This document shows, in pieces, positions 35,501-46,061 of a DNA stretch of 64,000 nucleotides. Each line of letters opens with the position of its first letter. The first letter of the stretch is position 1. The notes beneath the pieces were generated by a model. It searched no databases. It saw only the letters and a list, made by a program, of their open reading frames with translations, and was not told the DNA's origin. The translations under genes and the position numbers were made by a program. Location: assembly GCA_902728285.1 (NCBI GenBank), contig CACVBU010000512.1:784612-848611 (forward strand), given 5' to 3'. Source of the stretch: Clytia hemisphaerica (taxonomy: Eukaryota; Cnidaria; Hydrozoa; Leptothecata; Clytiidae).

Positions 35501-38213
35501 TCGATCCCAACATGGAATGCACTGCCGCGATTTGTCATCTAATCGACCTCAATCAAATCGTTTAAAGAAAGCGTGGGAAAAACACCAGCTAAGATACTTG
35601 ACATATTAATATTGTAATTAGAAATCGGTTCGTAGAGGTCCACTTCGGGCCTGTGACCTTGCATACATCATAATAATAAATAATAATAAAAAAACAATTT
35701 ACATCATTTTGAGAGGGGCTGATGTTTTTCCAATCACTTAAAATACTTCATTTGATATAACTGTAGACACACCAAATAAAGATGTTCTTTTAACTTTAAT
35801 TTAAAAGAATACACTAAAAATCTCAAAAATGAAGGGGTAGTACAAGGTAGTAAGTAGGCTTTCTTTCAATTCTGAGGGTGGTAAATCATTGAAGGGCAAA
35901 TTAAGATGAGTTTTGATATTTCGTTTTCAATCTGCACATTTTGCAAGTTTATGTTTTTTGTTTGCATTTTTCCAGATTATGGCTTTCAAACAGATGGAGC
36001 TGGAACATCATCACATCTGCGTTCAGTTTCTACTAACATCAATCAGATCCTCCCAACTGTTGGTAAGTCATCTCATTTAGCGCATTCAAGACAATTCAAT
36101 AATTAGTTTATAGTTTTGTCTATCATTAGATGCTTTTCTTCATAAGAGTACATCATATCTCGGTTTATTTGGTGTGTTCAACTGCTGCCATTGATGTTGA
36201 TGTTTTGAACATCTTTAATCTGAAATGTGGTCTTTATACTAAAACATTAAATTTCCAAACCTAAACATCAGCTGTGTTCCAATAAAAAAAACGTGATATC
36301 TTTGTAGTATTAAATGGTAGACAGACACTGCAAGCGTTTTCGTGTTTGTGCTAGTGTTAAATTAAAAGCTCTCTGCTCTGGGACTCTGGTTTATTAAAAG
36401 GTTATTTTCAAGAGGTAAGACATTCAATGTCTTGTATTTTAGGACCACAAGATGAATGCGAAGAAAGAGCCGACCAGTTAGAAAGGGAAATTAGAAGAGC
36501 CAATGATGAGTCAACTTTGGACAGTGAGTTCTTGGTTTCAAACCAAACTACAGGCGTAACATAGACTTAGCTTTTTATACCAAGTAAATCAGTAATAAGA
36601 GTCTTAAGAATGTTAGACAGAATTATAAATTAGTTTTGAGGTCCAAAACTGTAAGCTAGGCTTTTTACCAGCTCCTTGAGTAAATATAGTTTTAAGCACA
36701 GGTTGAATTTTTGTGAGCCTCATTATGCTAAGCAAAATGCATTTTTTTGAACCTCAAAAATACTTATGCTATGCTTAATGTAATAGTTCATTTTTTATTT
36801 GTAATTTGGGAGATAAGACACATTTCATTTCAAAAACTCAGTATGTTAAAGATTTTATGTTGTCATGTGAATCAAAAACATCCATTATTTTCGAGAAACA
36901 ACAACACATAATGTTCTATACATAATTAATCAATACTGTACAGAACTACAAATTCATGAAGATTTTTCTCTCTACTATCTACAGGTGGATCTGTGAGAAA
37001 CTCGCCAGGCAGTTCACCAGCTTGTAAGTACATGGCTTGGCTCCACATGTTACCCTCTTTGGCTACATTATGTCCAATGGTTCCCACACAAATTGATATC
37101 GAAGTTTTTACCTGAAAGATGATTTTGTTAATTATGTTAAAATTCTCTTTCTCGTTCCTAAAATGTTGTCTATTTGTTTAATTGTTGTGCGCAGATTTGT
37201 AATACTTGCGCAGATTTGTAATACCTGCGCAGATTTGTAATACTTTCTGCGCAGATTTGTAATACTTTCTGCGCAGATTTGTAATACCTGCGCAGATTTG
37301 TAATAAATTTTGCGCAAATTTGTAATACTCGAGCTGCGCAGAAATGTAATACTTCTCTGCGCAGATTTGTAATTTGGAATTGATATTTTCATTGGTAACC
37401 AAATTCTATTCTGCGATTCTGCGAACAAAATGCATTAAAAAAGACTTAGAAAATAATCCCCAAATAAAGTTGTGATTATTGAGCACATCGAATAAATATT
37501 CCATTCCAACGACACCCATACGAGAAACCTCGAAAAGTCGTGCTCCTCGTGAAAAATTACCTACTCGTACTTATGCACCTGACCTACCTTCTTCAAGTCC
37601 ATCATGTATGCCAGATGCTAGTCGTACTAATGCTCCAGGCTTTCCTGCTTCAAGTCCATACACAGCTGACTTTCGCCATCGAAATAGATCAAATCATACC
37701 ACAAACCATAACAAAAATTATAGCAATGACAATTCAGATGTCATTGTAAGTTTTTTCCAAATAATTCATCGAACAAACTTAAATATTGGCGTAAAACCCT
37801 TAGAATTCATATTTTAATCGTAGAAATTTTAGCGAGACTAATTTTAGCGTTTTAGCGAGTTTTCCATACGGCGCTAAAACACGCCGAATCGACAGAACGC
37901 TAAAATTTATCCGCGCGAAATTTCTGGTTATATTGCCTTGATACATTTTTATCAATAGGAAAGGTTTCAATGCAAAGAAACGCTAGAAAACGAATTCAGT
38001 CAATAATGTAATACAGGTATTCGCTAAAATTTATCCACGCGAAATTTTTTGAAATCGTGATTCGCTGAAATAAATCAAAAAAAAATCAAGATTTTCCTGA
38101 CTCGCTAATATACGCTAAAGTTAGCCTCGCTAAAATTTCCACGATTAAAGTAGATAACTTAGAAATTACAGGAATTTAATTTAAGTCTGCTACTGTCTTA
38201 CTCAAACTTCTAA
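26600..38213 (+). CDS. Gene B: unrecognised multi-exon gene (possible HECT-family N-terminal region)
   Basis: Exons: 26600-26716 (ATG start, MLLSDEIIRIILNKLLRAEN), 31366-31419, 32231-32354, 34031-34337, 34551-34811, 35976-36062, 36443-36523 and 36985-37023. Exons 1-2 end in phase 0, exons 3-8 in phase 1, and all junctions agree. Exon 4 is one base out: its 5' frame (PQLHMFPAQPITNSS) and 3' frame (STVKFKFYHLPVGPIIPRFS) differ. Exon 5 reads FPGVCWDFNKNVYKESSLSL and so on. Exons 6-8 are Ser/Gly-rich, with one charged helical stretch (CEERADQLEREIRRANDE). A Pro/Ser-rich frame to a donor at 37747 and a short exon 38172-38213 (EFNLSLLLSYSNF, stop) may follow, but their phase does not fit exon 8. 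The VKFKF...GPIIPRFSAKK part recalls segments preceding HECT domains in invertebrate G2E3-like proteins; that link is tentative. The gene begins 713 bases after gene A. Confidence 0.6.
26880..27659. other. Intron 1 of gene B, nothing recognised
   Basis: No repeat edge or coding segment is convincing. One TGACGTCA palindrome lies at about 27541. Confidence 0.4.
27660..28022. repeat. TTCGATTG-unit foldback remnant
   Basis: Degenerate GTTCGATTG, TTTGATTG and AATCGAAC units fill the stretch. The right edge GATTGACACCGTCTGG shares its CGTCTGG cap with the elements at 7858-8370 and 12430-13102. The left edge is not clear. Confidence 0.55.
28134..28298. mobile_element. Short hairpin MITE
   Basis: The left arm TGCTAGTCCGGATGTCCTGT continues TTGAATAATTA. 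The right arm is its complement, AATTATTCAACATCCTGACTAGCA with small changes. The centre contains a run of TA repeats. About 165 bases in all. Confidence 0.65.
28455..28643. mobile_element. Short hairpin MITE related to the preceding one
   Basis: Arms of about 80-90 bases form an almost complete palindrome. The outer part is AGACCTTTTTTCAAAGA with its complement TCTTTGAAAAAAGGTCT. The inner part is TTGAATAATTATGTAGTCCA with its complement. The TTGAATAATT core and GTCCTGT segment are shared with the hairpin at 28134-28298. One end (CAGGGCGTCTTCTTTAAAAA) also resembles sequence at 21667-21690, beside another element. Confidence 0.7.
28660..29960. other. Intron of gene B with diverged ACGGGAT repeats
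   Basis: No coding exon fits the phase of gene B here. Between about 29545 and 29770 GGGATT(A/T)(C/G)ACGG-like motifs recur (TACGGTATTACGGGATTTG, GACGGGAAAACGGTATTT, ACGGGATTCAGCC), forming a short degenerate repeat of unknown class. Confidence 0.4.
29972..30536. mobile_element. Mutator-like MITE copy 2 (565 bp) with 9-bp target duplication
   Basis: It is nearly identical to the copy at 14518-15086 and lies in the same orientation, with the same perfect 18-bp inverted ends TAGCCTGGGAATCCAAGC / GCTTGGATTCCCAGGCTA. CATTCAATC flanks it on both sides (29963-29971 and 30537-30545), a perfect 9-bp target duplication different from that of copy 1, so the two are independent insertions. It sits in intron 1 of gene B. 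Confidence 0.92.
30546..31365. other. Rest of gene B intron 1, nothing recognised
   Basis: A short inverted pair TGCATCACGTTTAACACGTGATG at about 30680-30703 is the only structure noticed. It ends at the acceptor of exon 2 (AATTTTCAG|GAG). Confidence 0.4.
32355..34030. other. Gene B intron 3, nothing recognised
   Basis: AT-rich sequence without a convincing element border or exon. A GATGACGTCAGC site lies at about 32501. ORFs at 32943-33303 show no conserved pattern. Confidence 0.4.
35126..35376 (+). mobile_element. tRNA-derived SINE
   Basis: The head (about 35131-35203) resembles a tRNA. It has an A-box-like TGGTATAGTGGTAGTCGACC and a canonical B box GGTTCGATTCC at 35182-35192, spaced as in a polymerase III promoter. 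A tRNA-unrelated body follows, and the element ends in a short repeat tail of AAATAG units (about 35355-35376). It lacks CCA-type ends and a clean cloverleaf, so it is not a working tRNA. It lies in intron 5 of gene B. Confidence 0.8.
35380..35695 (+). mobile_element. 3' end of a CR1/L2-like LINE
   Basis: A plus-strand frame gives SFYYRSIPTWNALPRFVI, then STSIKSFKESVGKTPAKIL after a stop. This is the C-terminal signature (...R.IP.WN.LP...) of CR1/L2/Jockey-type reverse transcriptase ORFs. A short 3' untranslated part and a TAATAA-repeat tail (35669-35693) follow. The copy is strongly 5'-truncated and lies directly after the SINE in the same orientation. Confidence 0.65.
37190..37375. repeat. 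GCGCAGATTTGTAATAC minisatellite
   Basis: About nine units of TGCGCAGATTTGTAATAC are separated by 0-6 variable bases (CTT, CTTTC, CC). Two units are diverged (GCGCAAATTTGTAATAC and GCGCAGAAATGTAATAC). It lies downstream of gene B exon 8. Confidence 0.85.
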
Positions 38214-38302
38214 ACTACGAATACAAATACCTTTAGGGAACAAATTTTCGCGGGTAGTTATTTTCACGGTACGAAGGTATGAAATTTGCCTTTTTTGCGG
38301 GG

Positions 38303-38375
38303 TTTGTGTACTTTACGATGCACGATCCAACGATTCGCGATTCGCGATGCGCATAAATTATGCTAATTACAGTAA
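38303..38375 (-). repeat. Dispersed repeat with GCATCGCGAATCGCGAATCG core, copy 1
   Basis: The sequence from ATTTATGCGCATCGCGAATC through CGTTGGATCGTGCATCGTAA to AGTACACAAACCCC, read on the minus strand, is found almost identically on the plus strand at 58985-59057. A partial relative is near 18280-18315. The class is unknown; the high identity suggests a recently moved element. Confidence 0.7.
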
Positions 38376-38829
38376 TTGTGCGGATTTTAATAATCCAAAC
38401 AGCGCAATGTGGCGGGGGCAAATTTCAATTTCTGAACCTGGGAATAGTGTGAAGCAAAATCCGTATAGAAGACAGAACTTTACCTAAAATTACTCAAATT
38501 TTGAACGCACCAAAGATACAAAGACCCCGAATTTTCCGGTTATTTTAGCTTTGGCACGGTTGCAAAGTTGAGCAAAACAAGCCATACACTATAGTATTTT
38601 CAAGACCAATTCTTGGAAAAAGGTACTTAACGCTGAAATACTTAAAAAGGAAACAGAAACTCTCAAAAGGCCATTAGTTCGGTGACTTTGGATTATGTCT
38701 TTATTACAAACACCCCATCTCAATTGTTTTCGATGGTTGAAAGAAAAGAATTTCACTTGAAAGTCATCAACGATTATCTAAGTAAGAGTGAGTTAGATGT
38801 TCTTCCAACCCGTCGCAAAGAAAGATGAG

Positions 38830-39098
38830 TACTCTTTTGTGCTTAATTGTAGGGGGTGGAATAAGCGGGGAGGCTGGGTACTTCCGGGAAAAATCCATAA
38901 AATGGGGGGGGGGTCGTTATAAAATGATATTGGGGTGATTTTCCCAAAAAACCCTAGGAAAATGTAGGTTTTGGCACTTTTTCAGACTTTTTTGGGAAAA
39001 ATTCATAAAATGGGGGGGTTATTATAAAGTGAAATTGGGGTGATTTTTTTCTCCAAAAATTGCAAAGTGACCCCCCTACAATTAAGCACAAAAGAGTA
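38830..39098. mobile_element. 269-bp MITE with 27-bp inverted ends
   Basis: The left end TACTCTTTTGTGCTTAATTG continues TAGGGGG. The right end is the exact complement (38830 onward against 39072-39098). GAG flanks both sides, which would be a 3-bp target duplication. The inside is rich in G runs and repeats AAAATTCATAAAATGGGGGG-like segments in two diverged copies. Confidence 0.75.
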
Positions 39099-39099
39099 G

Positions 39100-40322
39100 A
39101 GGAAAATTTACGAGATTGGTTGCTCCGTGGTGAGTAAGGGGATTGCTAGGCGCAAGATAACCCGATAACTAGATTTCAGCAGATCTAAGGAAAGGCGCCA
39201 CTAAAGGGAAACGAAAAAGACAATTTTCTACAATGTTCTAAAATATGTATAAGTTTTCGTTTTTAAAAATGACTCTGCTTTAAAAATTCCTACTTTAAAA
39301 AAACTGCTAATAAAAGTATGAAAAATAAAAAACATCTCAAACACTAACCAAACTCTTTTAAAGCCTTGACGTTTTTAAGCAATTTTTAATGACAAATTTG
39401 CTGGCGAAATTAAAAAGTTACGGTTAGATAACTCCATTTGAAACTATCGCAGATTAAAAGCTAAGACAAGAACGTGAATTTTGTTCAAACTATAAAGAAT
39501 GTAGCTTAAATTACACGATTGCCGTAAACACATTTAGCAGCAAGACTAAAAAAATACTAATTTAACGAACTGTCGATAGGACGACAGAAATGACTCAGTC
39601 CGTTCGATTTCTTTTAGATACCGTATTTCCTCTATCTAGTGCCGCCCTCTGATGAGCACCGCCCTCTAAAGAGCGCCGCACCGAAAACCTCAAAAAATTT
39701 AAGACCGCCGCCCTCCAATAAGCGCCGCACTTCCTAATGCGGCGCTGATTAGAAAATGACTGGGAAATGAAGAAATTCTAAGTCATAACTCTAATATCCG
39801 ACTTAAAAGATAAGTAGTTTTACAAATTAGTCTCGTTAACACCTTGACGGTAAAATATAGAATGAAAAATGACCCATCTCAGAATGCAAAATCCACGATT
39901 TCAATCAAATTTGTGGAATTACGGTGCAGTCGATTTTCAAAGCGTGTAAACAAATGATTGTCGTTTATCCAAACCATAGTAAATCAAATATTAAAATGTG
40001 ATTTATTAAACAAACGCTGTAATTTGACAAATATTGTTAGCGATTATCCAAAGGAGGATGAACGAACTTATACAGTTGACGCTCTCTAATTCGACGTTCT
40101 ACTATTCGGTGCGCTCCCTTATTCGATAAAATTGAAAGTCGCAGTCAACAAGAAACTCTCATGTACGACGCTCTATTAATTCGGGAGCTTCCCCTCATTC
40201 GATGAGAATCCAATTCCCCTTGAAGATCGAATTAGAGTGCGTCAACTATACATGAAGAAAATAACATGAAACAAAGTCAATACGAACATGAATGAATGAA
40301 TGAACAACGAACTGAGCAAGAC
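39100..40322. other. Intergenic, with a one-sided MITE relic
   Basis: At 39617-39760 a segment starts ATACCGTATTTCCTCTATC and contains repeated GCGCCGC / CGCCCTC motifs, resembling the ends of the 6935-7289 MITE, but no second end was found. A tetranucleotide run GAATGAATGAATGAAC occurs near 40289-40304. An AATAAA on the minus strand near 40004-40009 could serve the gene at 40323. Confidence 0.4.
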
Positions 40323-41661
40323 CTAAACATCCACTCCAAAGTTTTTTTTAATAAGGTTCTTATGCTCTGTTAAAAGTTGGATGGTGGTGGAATCCAACTG
40401 TTCGAATGAGAAGTCCTTGTTTGCTCCGCTATTTCCCTTTCTTATGCAAACAGGGCTCAGGTGGTAATATCTTGCGCTCGCCTTGTTTGATTTTCTCAGG
40501 AGCCCGGTGTTCTTATCTCGCCAAGTTGCTATCTCCATGTGAGTAATAGCAATGTCATCAGGAGGGGGGAAAACTTCTTTGGAACTCGGTCGAGCGATCG
40601 GAACTGGGCAGCCACCGCAACTACGGACTTTAGGATGGTCCTTTAAGTACACCAAACGATACGGCTTATGATCGGATGTAGTTTGCTTTACAACTTCCCC
40701 AACTGGTGTAGATGATTCGACTTTTCGGTTATACCTTTTTCGGGTTGTCCCTGACTTTTTACCCGCACCAGAGCTGATATTAAATTTACTTATGTTGGTC
40801 AAATTTGCAGATGTGTTACTAGCTCTAAGAAAAGCCATAAACCGATCTAATTGGCCTGATACCTTTGCGACTGCGTATGTATGGGAACAAACACCGCTTC
40901 CGTTGAATCCCACACAACCGGCGCGTAGGTCCCGGTCGTCACATGTGAATGATCCATCTTTTTTTGTTTGACATAATGGGGGCGCGAACTATCGGTGTTT
41001 ATTACGTGATATGTTCCGCTTTCCGCAAACGGTACGACACCACCAGCTGCAATGATTCGTTCTGCTTTTGCGATTATGTTTTTCGAATAGGTGCAATCGA
41101 TTCCAGGAATACCTTCGTCGGGCGTTTCATCTTGATCAGAAACGGTAGATTCGTAGAAAGCTTTTTCAACTGTGATTCTCTCATTATCAGGAAGATTGTA
41201 ATAGGAGTCTCCTATCTGGAATTTAGGAAACAGTTCGGATATTTTGAAATCTCCTTCTCCGTGAAACGCTGACCTGTTTTCTTCCAATTGGGTGTCATAT
41301 ACTTCCTGCGTGAGGTTGAGAAATTCTGGAAGCCCGTGTGCTTGATACTTAGTTTTTCGGCGAATTTTAGCGTTAAGGGATTCACTCTGGTTTGTGGAGA
41401 AATCTTCAGAGATGCCATTGCGTTGTCGGATGTTAGTCAACATGTGCGACCTCATATAAGGCACAACATTTTTGGTGAACCACTCGTGAAACTTGTGTGA
41501 TTGATTTTTTGGAACATGAGGCAACTCAATATCGTCCCATTTATTCTTGATGGATTCAACATAGATGTCAAACATGTTGGCGTCTGGTGCATGTGCCAAA
41601 CCCTCAATCCTGGGAAGTAAAAAGGAAAAAAAACGTCGATTAGGAATTAAAAAAATACTAC

Positions 41662-44600
41662 AGAATCATCATCATCATCATCATCTTTCGACCGCGGTCG
41701 AGATGATGGATTCCACCCTCTGGCGCCAAGAATCGCGGTCGCGCATGGCAGTCTCCAGGTCACTATAATGAAGTCCAGTGTCCCTGCTAACTGCGTCAGT
41801 AAAAGTTAACTTTCTCGATCTTTGAACCAGCCGCTTGGGTTTCCAGAGTAAGAGAGAGGAGATGACTTCTGTGGATGCACGAAGGCAATGACCAGCAAAC
41901 TGAACACGTCTAGCCTTTAAGATGTTTGAGATAGGCTTAATCGAACCATAGATGGTGTTTTTAGTGGGATGATCGCGCCAGGAAAGATTTTTAACTCTTC
42001 TTAGAAGGTGTGTGTATGTTCCATCGAGTTGTTTTTCTAATTTACGTGTGAAGGACCACGTTTCCGAACCATAAAGAAGGATAGGTTCTATGGTGGATTT
42101 AAAAACTTTAATCTTAAGGTTAGAGTCAAGAAGAGAAGATGTCCAAATTTTGTGTAGTTTGTTACACACACTCCAGGCAAGTGCTTTGCGAATCTTAAAA
42201 TCTTTTTCAGATGACGAAATATAGGAGCCTAAGTATTTGTAATCGTCAACTTTCTTTAATTTGATTCCTGCAACAGTTCTGATACTTTCGGAAGGATCAA
42301 TGGGATTGAGACTGAAAAAACTCGGGTTTTTGATTCGTTAAGATGTAAGCCTATGGAATTTGCAGCCGATTCTAGTGCATTTAGTAATTTTTTGAGCGTC
42401 TGAAAGCTTAGAACTGGTTAGAGCTATATCATCAGCAAAGTCTGTATCAGTGAGATAAGTCGCTGGACTACGAGGCCCAAGTTTATGTTCAAGTAGAAAA
42501 CCACATTGTGAGATTTTATCAACAGAAACACGCATGATGTAATCTACAACTAAAATAAAAAGAAACGGGGCGAGGGTATCACCTTGCAAGATACCTGCTA
42601 AGATGGGAAAAGTATCAGTCTCGCCGTCTGTAGTCTGGATAGAAGATTTGGTGTCTGTATAAAGAAGCTTGATGGCATTAATGATTTTTAAGGGAATGCC
42701 ATATAGTGAGAGGATATCAAACATTTTATCTCGATCAACTGAATCGAAAGCTTTTTTAAAGTCAACAAATACAAGTATAGCGTCGAGATTGAAATTCCTG
42801 GCTTCTTCAAGTATGCGACGAAGGGATAGGATTTGTGTTAGTGTGGAGCGCCCACTACGAAAACCATTTTGGTTTTTACGAAGAATGGGTTCGACTTTAG
42901 ACCTAATCCTATTGAGTAAAAGTTTGTTGTAAATCTTGGCCGCTATTGGAAGAAGAGATATACCACGATAATTAGTAGCAAGGGTGAGGTCTCCCTTTTT
43001 CGGAACAGGAATGATATGAGATTTTAGCCAATGATTTGTGCAAACATTTTCTTCGAACGCGATATTACAGAGATTAAGAAGGAAACTGTGGAAGTTTTCG
43101 TCTTTCCAGATAATAGGTGGAATGTTATCTGGACCGAAAGCTTTACAAGATTTAGTTTGGGAAAGGACCTTTGTTAATTCTTTTAAAGTGAAAGGAGAAA
43201 GAGGAATGTCCAAAGGCGGAGATATTTGTTCCCTGGGTAGAGAATTATTTTCAGAGAGAATTGGCTTTTTGCCAAGAAGATTTTTAAAATGATTGAGCCA
43301 ATTATCTAGACGTTTCGCAGTGGATCCGCCTTTTAATTGAATGGGGGGTTTCGAATTTTTTCCACTAAGCTCTCTGACTAGGCTCCATGCATTTCGATGA
43401 GAGTTATGCGAGAAACATTCAGACATGGAGTTTATCTTGCCGTTTATAAAGGATATTTCGGCTTCTAGGTAGGCCTCGTCAAGTTTAGCTTTACAAGAAT
43501 CTAAATTTGCCTTTCGCCTGCGCGTAGGGACATTGTTGTAGAGAGATGCTGCAAGTTTGAGATTTTCTCTTGCTGCAATGACAGACGGGATGTCTTTCGA
43601 GTTTGAGATGTTTTCTTTTCTTTTCCTAGGAAGCTGCTCGAGAGCTATTTTTTTCAGTGGTTTCAATCAAACTGGAATACGCATCTTCAATGTTGTCTTT
43701 ATTTAGATCCTCAATGAAAAGATGAGAAAAGCGGTTATATACTTCGACAGTAAATCTGTTACGGATTTCAGGATTGAGAGAAGATTCCTTCCAATCGATT
43801 TTCTTCAGAGGGTGTGGCTTCGAGTGTTTTGATGCACGAAGGCTCAATTTGATATTTGAGGAAACAATACGATGATCAGAGCTAACAGTGGAGAATGAGG
43901 AATATGCCCTGGAGTCTTTAATACTATTCCTCCATTTTTTACGAAAGAGAATATAGTCAATTTGAGCTTTATCGCCATTTGGATATTGGAATGTCCAAAG
44001 GTGATTGGCACATTTCATGAAATAGTTATTTGAGGAGAAAAGGCCGTATTCATCAATCAGATCTAAGAGGTATTCGCCATTGCGATTAGTGTGCTTATTA
44101 AAGGAGAAAGAGACATCGGGACATGCAAGCTTCGCATTAAAGTCACCCGCAATGCTTATGAAATTATGTCTTGGTATATCGTCGAGTACATTTTTAAGTT
44201 CCAAATAGAATTCCTCAACTTCCTCTTTGGGGGCGCTATTGTGTGGACTATAGACACAAATAACTGATAAAACTGGATTGCTTGAGAACTCAGCAATCAA
44301 AATTCTAGGCGTGATAGATTCTACCTTAATCAAGTTATTTTTAGCTTTGGAAGAAAGAAGAAGACCTACTCCTCCCACCGTAGCATTAACAGAGTTTTTG
44401 GTTGCTGAAGATGTAATAAGTTGAAAAGTAGAGTTTGAAGAATACATAAGGTTATCAGCAGGGTGAAAAATGCGATGTTCTTGGATTGCAATCATATCTA
44501 TGGAATTTTCAGACATTGAACGCACGAGCTCGTTTATTTGTGTAGGTCCATTCAAGGTTCGAACATTGAAAGTACTAATTTTTCAAGAGATTGGTACATC

Positions 44601-44940
44601 TCAGTAATTTGTTTTGTTTTGGGTGATCAGGTTCTTTCTTGTCAGAAGAAATCCTCCCCAAGGAACTGGGGGTGAAGATCTCTCCATCATTGGATCCCGT
44701 TATGGTATCAAAGAGAGAAAAATGATCGATAAAATCAGGGGCTTGCCCGGGGATCAAGGGCGTGTCCTGAAGGACTACCGATTGATCCCGGACCCTGGTG
44801 CTGTTTGGTGTAGAATCCATTATCTTTTCAATTGCTAAAATAGTATGTGCTGCGCAACGGCTACATACCCATTTTCCCATGGGTGGGGCAGTACTCAACT
44901 AACTCGAGAGATATCTCCTTAATTCAAGAACTAAGCAGAA
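41662..44940 (-). mobile_element. RTE-like non-LTR retrotransposon in the transposase intron
   Basis: On the minus strand it carries a short N-terminal ORF (44898-44575, with GKWVCSRC like the end of a PHD finger), an endonuclease ORF, a reverse transcriptase ORF and a C-terminal piece. It ends in a (GAT)n run at about 41666-41687. Short simple repeats instead of poly(A) at the 3' end are typical of RTE-clade LINEs. The 5' edge is uncertain (44.9-45.0 kb). The copy lies wholly inside the intron 45855-41610. Confidence 0.8.
41681..44555 (-). pseudogene. LINE ORF2: APE endonuclease and reverse transcriptase, frameshifted
   Basis: Segment 44555-43626 is an APE-type endonuclease: IDMIAIQEHRIF (catalytic Glu), SIAGDFNAKL and the C-terminal VSSDHRIVSSNIKL. 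Segment 43666-42338 is the reverse transcriptase: VPKKGDLTLATNYRGISLLP, FVDFKKAFDSVDRDKM (motif A), AGILQGDTLAPFLFI (motif B) and TDFADDIALTSS (the FADD box). Segment 42169-41681 is the C-terminal part (LYGSETWSFTRKL, RRVQFAGHCLR). Frames change at about 43640, 42385 and once more near 42300-42320, so no intact protein is made. A full-length copy would encode about 1,000 residues that nick target DNA and copy the element's RNA. Confidence 0.85.
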
Positions 44941-45855
44941 GAGGGACAAAAACCAGATTAACTATTAGATGCTAACTGCCTAGTGGCCCCTATCACTCTA
45001 CCTGCAACAGAGTGAGATTTAAAAACTGGTTTTCTCCAGCTGGTGTTATATCAGAGTTTTCCTTCTCTTATTTGGACTGCCTTAACTGGGCTATGAGATG
45101 TTCCAACTACACCTATGGGAAAAGTGTTGAAATAGTTTAGTTAAAATATGATACATCATTTATATATACAGTTCTCAGTTCATTCATATATACAGGTAAA
45201 ACAAAGTTATTATGTACAGGTTAACATTACGTTTTCACTAGTTTTATTAAACAGTACGATCTAACTGACTGTCTTATAAAACCCTAGTGTGTTGGCTCTG
45301 CGGGGCAAGGGCGCCAGGCTTCAAAATAGAAGCATTCCTTGAGGAAGACTTACAAGTCTTCCCGCATACCCATACTACAGAATACCAAAACTAAGTACTA
45401 TTACTTTCAAAATGTTTGCTGGCTTAAAAGAAGCGCTGGTGGCTCCACTAACAGGGAGGCAAAATGAGAAAATTGGTAATTTGGCGCCTCGTTACTTCAA
45501 AGATTTAGTGTCAAAAGGACGCGAGCGAAGCGAGCGCGAAAATGTTAGACAATTCTTCCTCTTAAGCTAAAATCTGCGAGGTAAAAAAGGGAAATGAGCG
45601 CCAAAATTAGTGTTTTTAGGCGCCTTTTGGCACGCTTTCCTCTTTGGCACCCTCTAAAAACCGCCGCTGGGGGCTGGGGGTGCCACATGCATAATTTGGC
45701 AGTCAAAAGGCACAAAACCGTGAACATGTTATCTCCTATATTGTTCCATCCGCGATAATAAGTCCTCGTGAAATTTCAAGTCAGAGCAGCTCAACCGCAA
45801 ATTTTATACAGATGGCGATTTTCTCTAAATCCGAAATAAAATCAAACTTACTTAC
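44941..45855. other. 5' part of the transposase intron, nothing recognised
   Basis: No ORF or clear element border. It ends at the donor of the transposase exon (minus strand, 45855-45850). A CGCGAGCGAAGCGAGCGCG palindrome occurs at about 45520-45539. Confidence 0.4.
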
Positions 45856-46061
45856 TTGTGGGTTCCTTCTACTTTGCCAAAAATGTCGTGGATGATGGTC
45901 TGTTTGGATGTCATCGGAAGTGCAAGTTCTTTAAGCTTTTCTTCAACGTTTCTCTTGGAGTGGATAAAACACCTTAGCTGGTCAGAGAACGGGAACGTTT
46001 TCGAGAATGCTGATTGAAGTGTTGCTTCTCCGTCCGTTCCAAAACATTTCAACTCCTCGAG

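Noticed and set aside
37190-37375. CRISPR-like array
   Set aside because: Units are 17-18 bases with linkers of only 0-6 bases in a eukaryotic intron or spacer; this is a minisatellite.
41665-41690. His-repeat segment in a plus-strand ORF
   Set aside because: It comes from the (ATC)n simple tail of the LINE read in the wrong direction.
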